The notes beneath the pieces were generated by a model. That model was not told the origin of the DNA. It worked only from the letters and a program-made list of their open reading frames with translations, and searched no databases. Shown here one piece after another: positions 49,364 through 62,400 of a stretch of DNA of 64,000 nucleotides; position 1 is the first letter of the stretch; the number at the start of each line of letters is the position of its first letter. This DNA comes from Datisca glomerata (Eukaryota; Streptophyta; Magnoliopsida; Cucurbitales; Datiscaceae). The translations under genes and the position numbers were made by a program. The DNA lies in assembly GCA_003255025.1 (NCBI GenBank), contig QANY01005060.1:1109390-1173389 (forward strand), read 5' to 3'.

Positions 49364-50919
49364 CATGAAAAGAAATATAATTTCATGTCCCTTCTTAGTC
49401 CAAGGTCCAATGGAATCTTTTTTAGAAATTTTTACAACAAACTAGGTATTTTGCAATTGACATAAAACTTGGTACCTAATTCGAATCGAATAAGTATCAT
49501 TCTTGTTAGAAATTTTGAACTGAAAAAATCCATTGATTTATAAAGCAATATATTTTATTCTGTTTAGTAATAGTAAATAAAAAGAAAGATATAAAAATAT
49601 AAAAAGACATTAAGAGAGAGCGAAATTAGAATGTATATAAACTAGTTGGTTATTAGTTCTATAATTATTAGTTCATATCATGGGCCAGTCCATTTTTTTT
49701 ATCTAAACTTTAAAAAAACCAACGAGTCGCACACTAAACATAGCAATTATATCAAATGATTAATTGAATTTTCATCCAACCTTATAGAATTGCTCATTTT
49801 TTATTTAACAGAAAAAGAATGAGAGATTTTGTCATTTTTTGTTATATCATTTAATAAAACATAAAGACAAGTTGAGTAAAGGCTTATTATTCCTTGTCTC
49901 GAATGGTTTATTATTCCTCACTTTCGTTGCATGTGCTATGTTCTTTTGTAAAATTATTTTTCAACATGAACAAAGAAAAGATGATTTTATAATTTTACAT
50001 AATATAAATTAGTAATATATGAATTTACTTAATAATGAGAGTGCTAAGGAAATGTCCGTCAAATTGGGATGTCCAGCACATTTATTGACTCCTCCACCAA
50101 TAACTTTATAAAAAATATGTGTAACTGAATGAGCTATATATAATTTTGATATAACACACAGACACACACATAACCACATACACATAGAGTATAATATTAA
50201 ATTATATTGAAAGATATCAAGTTAAAATGGTGCAATAAATCAAAAATGTTGAATATATTGAAAGGTTAATGTCAAATGAGGAGATATATATTCAAGAGTT
50301 ATAATGTCAAATGAAGAGGCATATACTGAAGTTTGTGAATAGACTATCATGGAGGTTTTCTCCATATGCAGAATAGTAGATGATATTTAAGATAAATTGA
50401 ATTAATTAGTTAATAATAATTATTAAAGCAGAACTAGTTATTAAATTATTAAAATTAATTAAGTAGAAATATAGATGAGTTATTAATTATTAATATGATT
50501 TATAAAAAAATTATTAATATGCATAAACTTAAAAAACCAATAATATAATGATAAAATATTAATAACAATTAATTTATGCAATGGAATGGCACAACTCTCT
50601 TGAAAAGTTATAATCCCAAAATGAAGAAACATATGGAAGTGTTACAATGCTAAACGAAGGGACACACATAGGGAGTGAATACTTATATCGGAGTGCTGCG
50701 TGTTAATGGCGACTGTAGGATGAGAAATGTGACAAGTCGTTTGGTCCTGTTCTCAAAAGGTGTGAAATTATAAAAATCAAATGAATAAAAATCAAATATG
50801 TGTGCAAGTGAGGTTAAAATTATAATTAACTAAAAAATAATTAGACAAAAATGATCAAAAAGTTTATCACTTCATCGTGCCCCTTTTATATATGTATGAT
50901 AGATCAAGTCCAAAATGGG
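49364..50919. other. Intergenic, very AT-rich
   Basis: No gene, RNA gene or clear element end is visible. The sequence around 50380-50580 is almost entirely A and T. Confidence 0.6.
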
Positions 50920-50927
50920 GTATAAAT

Positions 50928-51301
50928 AGGTATGTTCACAGTTCGATTCGGTGATAAAATTGAACCGAATTGTGAATGCTAAAAGAATCGAAATGAACTG
51001 AACCGTGAGTTTCGATTCAGTATTATTAATTAAAAATAATTTTTAAATGATATTATTGAAAAAATAAATATAAAATTAAAGTTTTATTTCGTTTCGGTTC
51101 GGTTTTATAAGAAATTATATAGATAAAATACAAAATATATAAATTTAATGTTTCGGGTCGAAAATCATCAAAAATTCGAACTGAACTGAAATTTTGGTTT
51201 GACTATTTTCTTGAACCGAACACACATAAATAATCGATCGAACCGATCAGTTTTGATTCTGCTCGGTTCGGCTGGTTCAATTTAGTTTTGGACACCCTTA
51301 T
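50928..51301. mobile_element. hAT-like MITE 1
   Basis: This 374-base insertion is flanked by the identical 8-bp GTATAAAT (50920-50927 and 51302-51309), the hAT target-duplication length. The ends are degenerate inverted repeats (TAGGTATGTTCA against TAAGGGTGTCCA, read inward). Subterminal sequence is rich in GGTTCGGTT and CCGAACCGA words on both sides. There is no transposase; a transposase from elsewhere would be needed. Confidence 0.75.
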
Positions 51302-51343
51302 GTATAAATCAATCATTGATTTCTTTTAGATCTTGCTAGTAAC

Positions 51344-52390
51344 TAGGGGTGTAAGCGGTTTGGTTCGGTTAGGTTTAAGGGATTATATCAAACTGAACCA
51401 CAACTGCAGTTTTTGAATTATCAAAACCGAACCGCACTGAATAATATATGTAAACTGAACCGGACCGATCTGTGAAAAAATAAAGGAAATCGAAAAGAAC
51501 TGGACCGAACCGACAGATTAACACAAATTACAGGAAAATTCCAAAACATCCAAATCTCAGAAAAATAAAGATGAATAAGTCTTTAATCATATACATCCAC
51601 ATCAAATATCATAGAGAAACCCTAGAAAATTAAAGCCCTAAAATAAGGGATAAAACTTTCTAAAAAAGTAGAATACATAACAAGTAATTTGAAAAAGAAA
51701 AAGAAAAAATCTCTCATTCTACCAGATCTGGATGAGATGAACACAAATTTTCTGGTGTGGGTTCGGCTCAGATCTAAAAGAGGTGAACACAAAATCTTCG
51801 TAATCTTCGTCGACTGTGTAGTGTTGGCCGCTGCTAACCACAAAAGTTCATCAACGATGAGATATTTAAGAGAGAAGAGAGAGTATATACAAGAGAGAAA
51901 CGATCGACAAGATGATGGACAGAGAAAAATAAGATGGAGAGAGATCGATGGAGACTTGAGGGAAGAGAGACAAGAGATAAAGGTCTGAGTCTGAAAAAGA
52001 GAGAGAGACTGCAGGCATTTAGAAAGCTAGAACTATTTAAACTTAAAGTCTAGGGTTTTTAATGGTTGAAGGGTTAAAAAAAAGTAATGGGAAAATGTTA
52101 GGGATGAGATTGAACTCATGTGCTACCACCACATGTAAGAAGACTTATCTAACAAAAAGCCTACCACTAATCTAGCCATGAATTTAATTATTATTTGTAC
52201 ATTTTTAAATATATATCGGTGCAGTTCGGTTCTTAGCGATTTTAATCTCTTTAAACTGCAAACCGAACTGCAAATTACAGTTTTTCTATATCTTAAACCG
52301 ATAAAAAATTAAATAATATGATAACCGATCGAACCGATGCCCGGTTCAGTTAGATTCAGTTTGACCGGTTTTTTTTTGCATACACCCCTA
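51344..52390. mobile_element. hAT-like MITE 2
   Basis: This 1047-base element is flanked by the identical 8-bp CTAGTAAC (51336-51343 and 52391-52398). Its terminal inverted repeat is TAGGGGTGTA. GGTTCGGTT-type motifs crowd both ends. An internal frame at 51689-51988 has a Lys-rich start and no recognisable domain, and no hAT transposase motif is visible. Ends and target duplication are intact, so this is the best-preserved transposon in the window. Confidence 0.88.
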
Positions 52391-52398
52391 CTAGTAAC

Positions 52399-53583
52399 TA
52401 TCCTTCTCACGTACTTTATGTCTTTGTCTATACTTTTGTCATTTGGAAATATTATACAGCACTGACACTGTACTGATATTGATATGATCTGGTTTTTATA
52501 TTGTGACACACTCATATGCCGAAATTTTTTTTATATAAATGCCGGGGTTATTTTGTGAACTCTTTTTATGTGTTGGTAGATATTAAAAAAATTTCCTTTT
52601 ATAGTACTCGTCTCATACAGAGGAGATTCAATGATAGGATCATCCAGAGGACACATACCAGCTGGTACTAAAGAATCATCCCGTATTCAATTATTAAAAT
52701 GGTGTGCTGTCAACTTATTCAATGGTTTTCGAATCATGACATTCAAATGGACTAGAGATAAGAATTTGGCATTGACTAAATTCTTTTCCTTGGTTGAGTT
52801 TCATCCAAAAATGCATATTATTCAAAATGCATTAAATTTTGGGTGTGACCACCTACGCTATTTTTTCATGCCCAATTCATAATGCATAAAATCATCATGA
52901 CTTTTGGGACCATTTACCTTCACCGAATATGGTCGATGGAATACAAACTATTTTCATATTAATATATGAGATAAGTAAATATAGTGAAAAAGTTTATTTA
53001 CACCCCTTATAATTTTAATAAATGATATTCACATTTTTTTTAAATTTAAAAATATCATTAACTTTTCTTATGATTTGTAAGTTACTACACTCACACCCTC
53101 TATCACGGTTAAACTTTATTAACTTACTACTAAAATGACCTAAATAACCTCAAATTTATAAAAAAAAATCTTCGAAAGTCAAAATCTTCAACCCAGTATA
53201 TTATGACGATGAAATAGCACTGAGATTTAAGTTCAAGAACCCAATATCATGTGAAGTGCTCTCATCAGCTTTAAAAAAATCTAAAATTCCTCTCTGAAGA
53301 TGGTCCTCCCTTCAAGTCCTCGTTAAGAATCACAGAGACATATGCTTCAATCACCATTCTTTGCCTAAAAATGAGCTTTCTTCTTAACGAGTCTTAACAA
53401 TGTTATAATTATATGTAATTCTTTTTAAAAAAAAAAAGAAGAAGAAACCTTCGTTCAACAACCCCAAGCTCATTCGATTAAAGAAAACCCATAAACTCAT
53501 TGACTTAACCCCCAACAGAACACACTTCTGCATCATCCAGCGAGGAATGCCGATTAACCCAACCCTTACACCACCTAAAATTT
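52399..53583. other. Intergenic
   Basis: No gene is recognised. A frame at 52631-52882 has no known domain. A dispersed repeat occupies 52981-53195. Confidence 0.5.
52981..53195. repeat. Dispersed repeat, copy 2
   Basis: This is the homologue of 30341-30555, in the same orientation, sharing ordered blocks such as TTTACACCCC, TAACTT, CTCACACCCTC and AACCTCAAATTT. It is diverged. It shows that the sequence beside the truncated gypsy LTR is an independent repeat family. Confidence 0.6.
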
Positions 53584-55700
53584 TGTTGGGGGTTATGCTC
53601 TCAAATCATGTGTATTAATTTTTTTATATGAAATTTAATGAGTATTGTATTTTACTTATAATTGTTCTCTTAAATTATTGTTGAATAATTTATATAAATA
53701 TATGAAAATTTCATATTCATTAATGAGACTATGATTTTGTATTATTATGGGAAAATTAAGATCATAGACAATAAATAAAATTGTCATCAACATATTAAAG
53801 TGTGAAATCTTCAATGAATGATTGTAGTACGGTTCACTAAGTATTATGAATGCATGTGATCTAGATTCAGATCATGGATAGACATCTTAGTGAAAGTTTT
53901 TTATATAATGAGATTATATATGCCTGAATCGATGTGAATTAAAATTTTTATCAACGTGTCATTTCTCATAAAGATTTAATACACGTTCATTCGATGATCA
54001 TATGTAGATCAGTCTGAACGCTGAGTAGTCATGAACTCTTATACACGTCTACTGAATCTTTTGATTCACTCGTTAAAGTTTGTTTGTAAAACAGGCTAAT
54101 GACATTTGTTTTAGAGATTCAGTGATATGCATGGCTGAGAACATGATCTTATAAGATTTGAAATCTCATACTTTTCTAACGGATCGTATATTGGTTCCCT
54201 TAAGTGTTAATTCTAGAACTGAATGGTTATTGAGCTCAAATTTATAATAAGATATAAATTAGCCATTCATTAGTGGATTAATGGTACTTAAGGATCAATA
54301 GGTCATTAGAAAGGTAAAACGGTAATTTTGATCAGTTCTAACTTACGAACCAATAATTTGAGGATAAAACTACATGAATTGATTATATCAATGGACTACA
54401 CGAGAATAATATCTACATACAATCTATAATCTCTAAAAGTATAATTCCATATTTACAGTGGATTAATAATAGAATTAATAAATAAGATTATTTAATTAAA
54501 TAATTTAATTAATAATATAATTTATTAGAGTTTAGGATTATAGGTCCATGGTACTCAAGTCACCTCTATACTACGCAGTTTAAGGTGTGAATATTTCAGG
54601 ACATGAGAAAATGACTAACTTGTAAATGAATTTTTATTTTAGGGCAAGTACATAATTATGAGATAAGTATGTGTGGTTAATTAATAAAAAATTAATTAAT
54701 TGAATTATTTGTATATATAAATGTAATTTTTGGAATCAATATATATAAATAATTATCTATTATTTTTTAATTTATCGATAAGTGAGACATAATATTTAAT
54801 TTGTATTTAATTTGTGAAATTAGATAATTAAATTATTATTAGATAATATTTTAGATCAACTAAATCTGTTATTTATAAAATAACAAATAATTTAGTTGAT
54901 AGGGACAATCAAATATGTTAATTTTGAATTAACTGATATCTAGTTTATCTTATTGAAATAAATATTTAATTTTTAGTAATTGTCACGTATCAATCACTGA
55001 TTGATATCAGAGATTGACATGGACTACTCTAGTGCCACGGGGCACTACAGTAGTGAGGGTGCAACACTCTAATGCCATGTGGCACTGTAATTGTGCATCA
55101 TTATACAGTGAGTCCCACTGTATTGGTAATTTAAAATTAAATATTATTTTTAATTTATAATTATTCCTAAATATCTGATACACGATTCTCAAAAAATGAT
55201 TTTTTCTACAATAAGAGTTAATCAAAATCTCTAAAAGAATCATCATCGGATTTTTTTAGAGAATCATCTTACAAAAGTTATTCGCAGTAAAATCTCTAGA
55301 TCCTCATGTATTGAGTACATATAGAGACAGAAAATTATCTTCATTATATTATACGTGCCTACACACGTCCTCGTGCATTGAAGATTGACTTGAAAGATCT
55401 TGTGTGGATCTCGGAGTCTGCTGAACTTTGGAACGATTTCGTGGGAATGGAGAATCGATCTGTTTCGTGAAGACGCTTGATTTAGACTACAAGAGTTATA
55501 TGACTTCTAACCTTATATGTTGTTAATTTAATATATAAATATATAATGAATTCTGACTAATTGAAAAAAGTTATCAATAAAATATTTTTTTAATTATCGT
55601 GGCGTTGTGTAATTTTTATTTTATTAAAAATTTTGATTTTGATTAAAAGTTTAATTTTTAAAATTACAACGCGCCATACGTTTTCGCAGCGCACGTGTCC
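53584..55700 (+). mobile_element. LTR-like segment 2, putative solo LTR
   Basis: It starts TGTTGGGGGTTATGCTCTC, like the segment beginning at 45367 on the other strand. It continues as about 2.1 kb of AT-rich non-coding sequence ending in a GC-richer block (ACAACGCGCCATACG, GCAGCGCACGTG) of the kind seen near LTR ends. No coding domains lie next to it. The right edge and a target duplication could not be fixed. Confidence 0.4.
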
Positions 55701-56779
55701 CGACGACCAAACATACCTTTCACCACCCTCTCTATCATCGGCTTTCTGATCTTCTACCATTTGATAAAGAAATTTAGTTTTTCGAGAGTCTGTCCAGGAC
55801 AAGGTTTGTCGTAGGTCTCCGTTATGGCTTCATCCGTCATGTCTGTCATGGATTCGTCTGTCGCGAGGGTTTGTACTTCGCGGGAGGATTGAATCTGAAG
55901 GGGCAAATGAGATCTGGGAAAAAAAGGAGATGAAGGGGATGGAAACTGAATAAAAAAAGAGAGTTTTTCTTTCTTATAACTTTTCAAATTTTAGCTCTCC
56001 TTCTTCATCTTCCCTTTCATCAATAAAATCTTGCATTCTCGTTCGTTGTCACGTCAATAATGTCGAAATCAGTTCTCAGCCCCTCCTATGGCGCTATGAG
56101 TGAAATGGGTGGGATGAGGGGTTCTCATGAACTGAGGAGAAGACTCACAAATTTTACTTTTCATTTTTTAAACATTTTATTTTAACTTTTTTTAAATATT
56201 TAAAAAAGTTAAAATAGAAGGTTTAAAAAGATAAAGGGTAAAATAGGTGAGTTGGAAGATGATGTAAATTATGATGATCATTGATAATTTTTTTTTCTTT
56301 TTAAATACCAAAAAAGATTGGTGCCCAATTCCACATTTCTATGGTATATATACATATGAAATATTTGATCATCCTTTTGTTTGCAATGGACTATATAAAG
56401 GTTTAAACACTCTCAAGCTTATTGGTGAATGTTACGTGTGTCAATTTTTTCACATAAATCCTGAATTTGTAGCATAGGGAAGGAAGATGAAGAGTAATAG
56501 AAATCAGTGAAGGATAACAAGATTCCCCATTGAGTATTTCATATTTTGAATTGCGGGTGATAAAGCAATTTGTAGAGTTTTTATAATGGCTAAAAAGGTA
56601 TGTATAGCGGTGATGCAACAACGAGTTTTTTTATTATACGACGTGAGTTTTAAAATAAAGATATGCTCGAAATGGTAAAAAATTGTACTACATGCATAAC
56701 ATTAGATATCAATAGATAAGTTTCAATTTCATATAAGTTTTTAGTGAACTTATTGGTGCGAATAATTATGAACCATTTT
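55701..56779. other. Intergenic or unassigned repeat sequence
   Basis: Several short open frames lie here (55754-55987, 56271-56477, 56403-56621) but none has a recognisable domain. The stretch 56160-56225 contains a small inverted repeat around TTTAACTTTTTTAAATATTT. I see no gene. Confidence 0.5.
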
Positions 56780-57207
56780 CAAATTTCTCGAACTATGAGA
56801 AGTTATTTTTAAGATACCGAGAATAACTCAAATAACATTTTAATTAAAAAATAATAATTTTTAATGGTTTTTATACCACCCGTTGAAGGTAATTTATTTG
56901 CTCATTTTTATTATGCAAAATGTACCAAATAGGACATTCAAAATTGAATTTTTATAATATTATTTAAAAAATAATAATTTGGATAATATTTGATTAAATT
57001 TGGTAACCATTTTTCATAATGGGCGGTGTGGGGTGCTAATACATTCCCCACACACAAATGACTTCCAAACCAGCTTTAAATTTTCACATACCAAAATATT
57101 TGATTTTAAAATTGGGTGACCAATCACGCTCTAAAATGATTGGTGGCGACTCAAAATTTTTTTTTTTCAAAAAATGATTTTTCAATCGTCGTTCCGCGTC
57201 GCATGCA
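56780..57207 (+). repeat. Ogre-like LTR fragment, 3' end portion
   Basis: Reverse-complement of about 41475-41880: it shares AAATTTCTCGAACTA, TTTTTAAGATACCGAG-type, GGTGTGGGGTGCTAATACAT, and GTGACCAATCACGC. It ends at GTCGCATGCA, near the LTR terminus, but no primer-binding site follows. Confidence 0.85.
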
Positions 57208-57208
57208 C

Positions 57209-57549
57209 TTTAACATATAGGGGTATATGTGTAAATTCTGTACTTATCACTACTACTTCTAAATGAGGCTTAGGAGGAAGAAATATTTTTAAACAAATTT
57301 GCCCAACCAAATTAATTCAATTATAAAAATACCCTAAAGTCTTTGAATTCTATTGGACGTCATTTTCCTTTCATTTTAAATGTCATATACCTTTCATTTA
57401 AAGTGCTAAAAATTTGAAAATAATTGATAAAGCAAAAATGAGTCAAATGAGCCAATTACCGGATCTCTCATTTTCAGTTACCCATCATAAAAATAATGCA
57501 TTTAAGGAAAATGCTTTCAAATTAACGAGCTTATAAAAATAAATCTAAA
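57209..57549 (+). repeat. Ogre-like LTR fragment, 5' start portion
   Basis: Reverse-complement of about 43690-44027: it shares TTTAACATATAGGGGTATAT, CCAACCAAATTAATTCAATT, CCTTTCATTT and AACGAGCTTATAAAA. It begins directly after the end of the preceding LTR fragment and breaks off at CTAAA (57545-57549). The same LTR resumes at 63019. Confidence 0.85.
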
Positions 57550-57914
57550 CAAATAAAATAAATTGTCAACAATAGATGAGCCCACGAATTAAGGTAATAT
57601 AAACCAAATTATATTAACACTTTCCACAATTATATCTACAATTAAGTCTATAATTGAAACAAATAAAATAAATATTAACGAGCTTATAAAAATCTTATCA
57701 AAAGAAAAACATGATTAGAATAACGAGAGTCATCTCCAACCTTATGATTACAGCAACACTGCTAGCATGAAACAACTGTCTAGAGTTACAAGTACTACTT
57801 ACCAAATTCTCAATCCTTTTCACACCATTCAGATTTCTACCTGCATTTTCCATAAAATCACATACGTTCTCATACGACAACTTGAAATGTACAAAGAAAA
57901 AAAAAATATGTTAT

Positions 57915-59415
57915 GAAGGTATTTGTGCTTCGTAAAGGTTCAATTGAGACATACAATAATAACAGAGGTCCAGGTGATATTTTTTCATTATTTTTTATCA
58001 GCAGTTTCCATTCTACTTCATTCAATACTGAACAATTTTTTGTGGGGACAAAAAATTGTAGCTGTCATGTTCGATGAAATAATTGAGAAGTTCAACCAAG
58101 TGATACAAATAGGAAATACATACATTTGTAAAAATGGTACAGTAAAATCGGTTAATGGAAGATATCTCAATGTACATGATGAAATTGAGATATAATTCTC
58201 ACCCATTAGTGACACTCAAGAAGCCGAACAAAAGATTGCTATCAATTCACTACGCTACAACTTTGTCGAATTCATGGAGGTTGCTAATTTTGATGAAAAA
58301 AACGTGTTCGGTAAGCCATTCACAACACATATTTACCTCTCCTATTATAGTAATACTCCACAAATGCATAGATTTTGCAAAAAAAAGGAGCCTTACTCCG
58401 TATATATATAAATATTATGTTTCTATTTTCCTAAGACATCATGGGCGTTGTAATGAGTGTGGGAACTTTATAAACAATAAAGAATAGAAATAGTGATGAG
58501 CACAACACAAAAAACGTGAAATCATTTTGCTAAATGATAGATATATGCCCCACCCTCCTTTGAAATGTTTAACTAACATAAATAATAATAAATTATATAT
58601 TTATGCTAATATACAATATAGAGACAATGAAATTGGCTCTTTGGGGAGATCTAGCAGAAAATGAAGGCCAACTACCTGAAGATAAAATGGAACCTAATCT
58701 TATTGTTGTTGTCAATAATGTAAAATCTAGCATTTACGAAGGTATATCTAAGATATAAGAATCTGAATTTACATTTATCATGTACTAATAATGACTAATA
58801 TTTATGTTTTGGATGATTTAACAGAAGAACTAAGCCTATCAACTGCAACTATAAGTGACATATCTATCAATCCCAAGATAGAGAAAGTTGCAGAGATGAA
58901 AGATAGGTATTGTAATGCACTTAACTATTATCTAAATTAAATGTAATATTTAATTCTTTATGTACGTTATCTTACATATTTTAAATTTATAATAAAATAT
59001 ATTGTGCTAACTATTCCTTTTATGCATAGGATGGAATCAAACACATCTGCAAAAGGGCTAAAAAACCTTTGGTTACAACAACAAAATTCAAGTATTCTCC
59101 GACTGTATCACTAAATGATATAATTTCAGGAAAAATGATGATCAATATTGTTCAATTATTGGCAAATTAGTAAAGATCCTAAATAATCTATGGTTTGAGA
59201 ATTGTCGTTCATGCAATGGAAGAGTCTATCCTCATGCAAATAGTTCCACTGCTTGCCGCAGTAAGTGTAATAATGAGGATCTTTCATACATTAGAAGATA
59301 TGTGTTCATGGCCACTGTTTTTTATGGTTCTATTGAGGCCTATATCACTATATTTGACGTGGCAGATCACTTAATTGGATGTAATGTTTCAAAGTACTTA
59401 GAGCATCTCTTAACG
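57915..59415 (+). pseudogene. RPA70-like (replication protein A large subunit) pseudogene
   Basis: Exon-like pieces occur in the right order for the single-stranded DNA-binding OB folds of RPA70. At 57915-57975 is KVFVLRKGSIETYNNNRGPG, and at 58063-58195 is MFDEIIEKFNQVIQIGNTYI with NGTVKSVNGRYLNVHDEIEI (DBD-A), ending in a stop. At 58621-58740 is LALWGDLAENEGQLPEDK, with SLSTATISDISINPKIE at 58830-58907 (DBD-B). At 59160-59415 is a DBD-C-like part with CRSCNGRVYPHANSSTAC, RRYVFMATVFYG and ITIFDVADHLIGC, whose cysteines resemble the RPA zinc ribbon. GT-AG-like junctions flank several pieces. The N-terminal protein-interaction domain is missing and stops interrupt it, so it is unlikely to be functional. 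Plants have many stand-alone RPA-like copies of transposon origin. Confidence 0.7.
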
Positions 59416-62400
59416 GTAAACATTACTAAACTTAATCACACATGCATATTAATTCTAAACTTAATCACACATGCATATTAATTCTAAATTTAATCACACA
59501 TGCATAGTTATACTTGCATGAATATTGGCTAACTTATATATATTTATTATAACTTACAGAATGTAAAATATGCACAGTATGCAATTTACAAAGCTAGATT
59601 ATTTTTCTAATTTTTCTATATATAATTTTCTCCCAGCTTGAGCAAAAGGGAAAAAAGTGAATACTATAGGCATCTGGTGCTGACCGAAGACAACGAGTAT
59701 TCATTTTGGTGAGATTGGACAAGAAAAGTGCAGAAGAAAGGGCACAAAGCGGATCATCGTGCAAGAACCGTGCAAAGTTGATGATCTTGACAAAATGGGC
59801 AACAACGAATGCAATACTACCAAAGAACCTATGTCCAAGAAAATTAAGATAGAGAAATAATTTGCGTGAAGTGATTGCATGTCTAATGTTATTTTCTTTC
59901 CAATAAATGTAATTAATTTTAACTTGATATTTAGATTTTACTTCTAGGACTACCAAAGTTAGAATCAAAATATAAGAAACTTAACTAATTTTATAACAAA
60001 ATTAAATTAAAAAAATCAATAAATCAGATAACAGCACACCAATGTTCAATAGCTTATCACAAGATATAATCATAAAAGGAAACTTTTATGCTTATAACGC
60101 ACGCCGACTAAATACATTGAAGGAAACAATCATGAGAAAGCTGGCAGAAAGCAAATGAAATCTTATCTTTTTTCTTTTAGAATATGTAGTTTTAAAAAAA
60201 ATTCCTTCATGATCAAACAAGATGCGAGATGTCCAACAAAAAATGCTGAGGATTCTATTAGCCAAATTATAATAACATATTCCATAATTGTATCTACACT
60301 TGAGTTTCTGATTGAGCCTACAATTTAAAATAAATTATCCTACAATTATATCATAAATTGATAATCGAATTAATGTAATGTAAACTAAATTATAAATGCT
60401 AGATTTATCTTTTTTTCCCTCCTTTTTCCTTTGGGGATCAATATCAAAGATGTAGTTCCATTTTAGTACTGGAGACTGCAAAATGTGAGCCAACTCCTTA
60501 ATTCGGTTTGAAAATTGAACTGCAAATTACAGTTCAATTTGTTGTCATGAGTCAACAAGATCTGTCAACAGTCAATGAAATTTGGATGACAAAGATGAAG
60601 GAATGGACCTCATCTCCCTTAAAAGTCTTCCTTGTGATTGCAGGATTCTCTGAAAAAACACATAAATATTCAACAACTTCTTCAGTTGGATACTAGAAGA
60701 TAACATAAAGATAATAATTCTATGTTTGTTTAAGAATTTCTAAATACCCAATAAGAACATTCAAGAATTGAGTGTTACAACTGTTAAACAATGCGAGCTA
60801 ATTTATTAGTATATGTAACCATCAAGCTATTATCAAAAGAGCAGAATTACATGATCCAATATCTACTTATAATCAAATGACCAACATCTTAATGTCTATC
60901 CAACTACCATTATAATGTTTTTTGGTTAGATTATCCATCTATCGGTAAAAGTCAAATTTTCAACTTCAGAACAATCCCACCCTTGCAGACTGAATTAGTG
61001 ATACAAAAAACTATTAAAGAAAGGATGGAATGCAATATTAATATGATGATAATCTATTGAGTGATATATTAAATAAAAGAAAAAACTTCATGACTTAAAC
61101 TGATGTGTGAAATAATTAACTATATTATCAGCAACTAAATTCATGTTTCTCTTAAGCTAATGGATATGAAAAAATTACTCATCTACTTAACTGCATCAGT
61201 AAAATAATAAATATTATACTAACCTAGAGATATTTGATTAGAATATATATGCACCAATCAAAACAAGTAGCTTGCTTGCATTTACATTGACTTGCTGAAG
61301 TTTTGGAAAGCAATTCAGCTATCCAAATCTGTTATATTTAGTTAATCAATATTCCTCAACATTCTAGCCATATAAAAAACAAGAAAAATATATTTTAAAG
61401 TATATGCACCGAATAGGAGGTCAATGGAACTTTGTTCTTCTCTTCTTTTTCATATGCATGGAACATTTTTACCAATGTCAAAAGAAAATGAAAAAAAATA
61501 ACAATAATTAGCGATGAACCGTGCCGTGAACCATGTAACGGTCGTGGCGGGACTTTATACCAAATAATTCATAAAAGTTGACCTTTTTACTGTATCTTCT
61601 CTTCTAATAATACATTTACGCTTGAAACTTATATCTCAACGGTAACCCCATTAGCGTCCGCGCATTTTTCTTCTTTAAATTGATTTCTACGGCAAAAAAA
61701 CATAACTCAAAAGCCTGAATTTCTGAAAGATCAAAACTGATTTCCTCCGAAAACAACCATACCTCACAAGTTTCTTCTGATAGCGATTTAGACAAATTAA
61801 AAGCCCTTCTAGCAAATTTGTAAACAACGGAAGATGAAGAGCGACCAGATGAGATAAATCTCTATACTAGGGGGAAACCACAATGGTCTCTCTCCCTCCC
61901 TCCCTCTCTCTTGACGGCAGTGGAACCCTGATATTGAGATTATATGATACAGGTGAATATTAAACCCTACACTGGCCTATTTTTAATTCATTTAAATTTT
62001 CCTCTTCACTCCCCAATATTTTACTTTTTAACATCTAAAACCCCCACTTCCCAATTTTGTATTGTTAAATTAACCCTCCCCTCCACATTTTTTATTTACT
62101 TTAAATATGTATATACAGATTATATATTATCAATGAAAAAAATAGTTATTCCATTATATTTAAATATTAGTTTCTACTTTGTTCTACTTTCACATAAATC
62201 ATTTTCAGATATGCAGCGATTTTTATTTTGTTTTTCTTTAACAAATCCTCATAAATTAGATTTTCCTTGATGAATTAACTTATTTATTTCATAATTTTAC
62301 ATGATCACTTTCAGATCAAAGGTGCATGTTGAACCAGAATTTTTAGATAGCATCACATCAAGAGAGTTTGGCCAACTGAGTGACAACAAATTTGCTAATA

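Noticed and set aside
51689..51988. Frame of 99 aa within the second hAT-type MITE
   Set aside because: It begins in a poly-Lys tract, has no transposase motif, and the sequence is low complexity and purine-rich.
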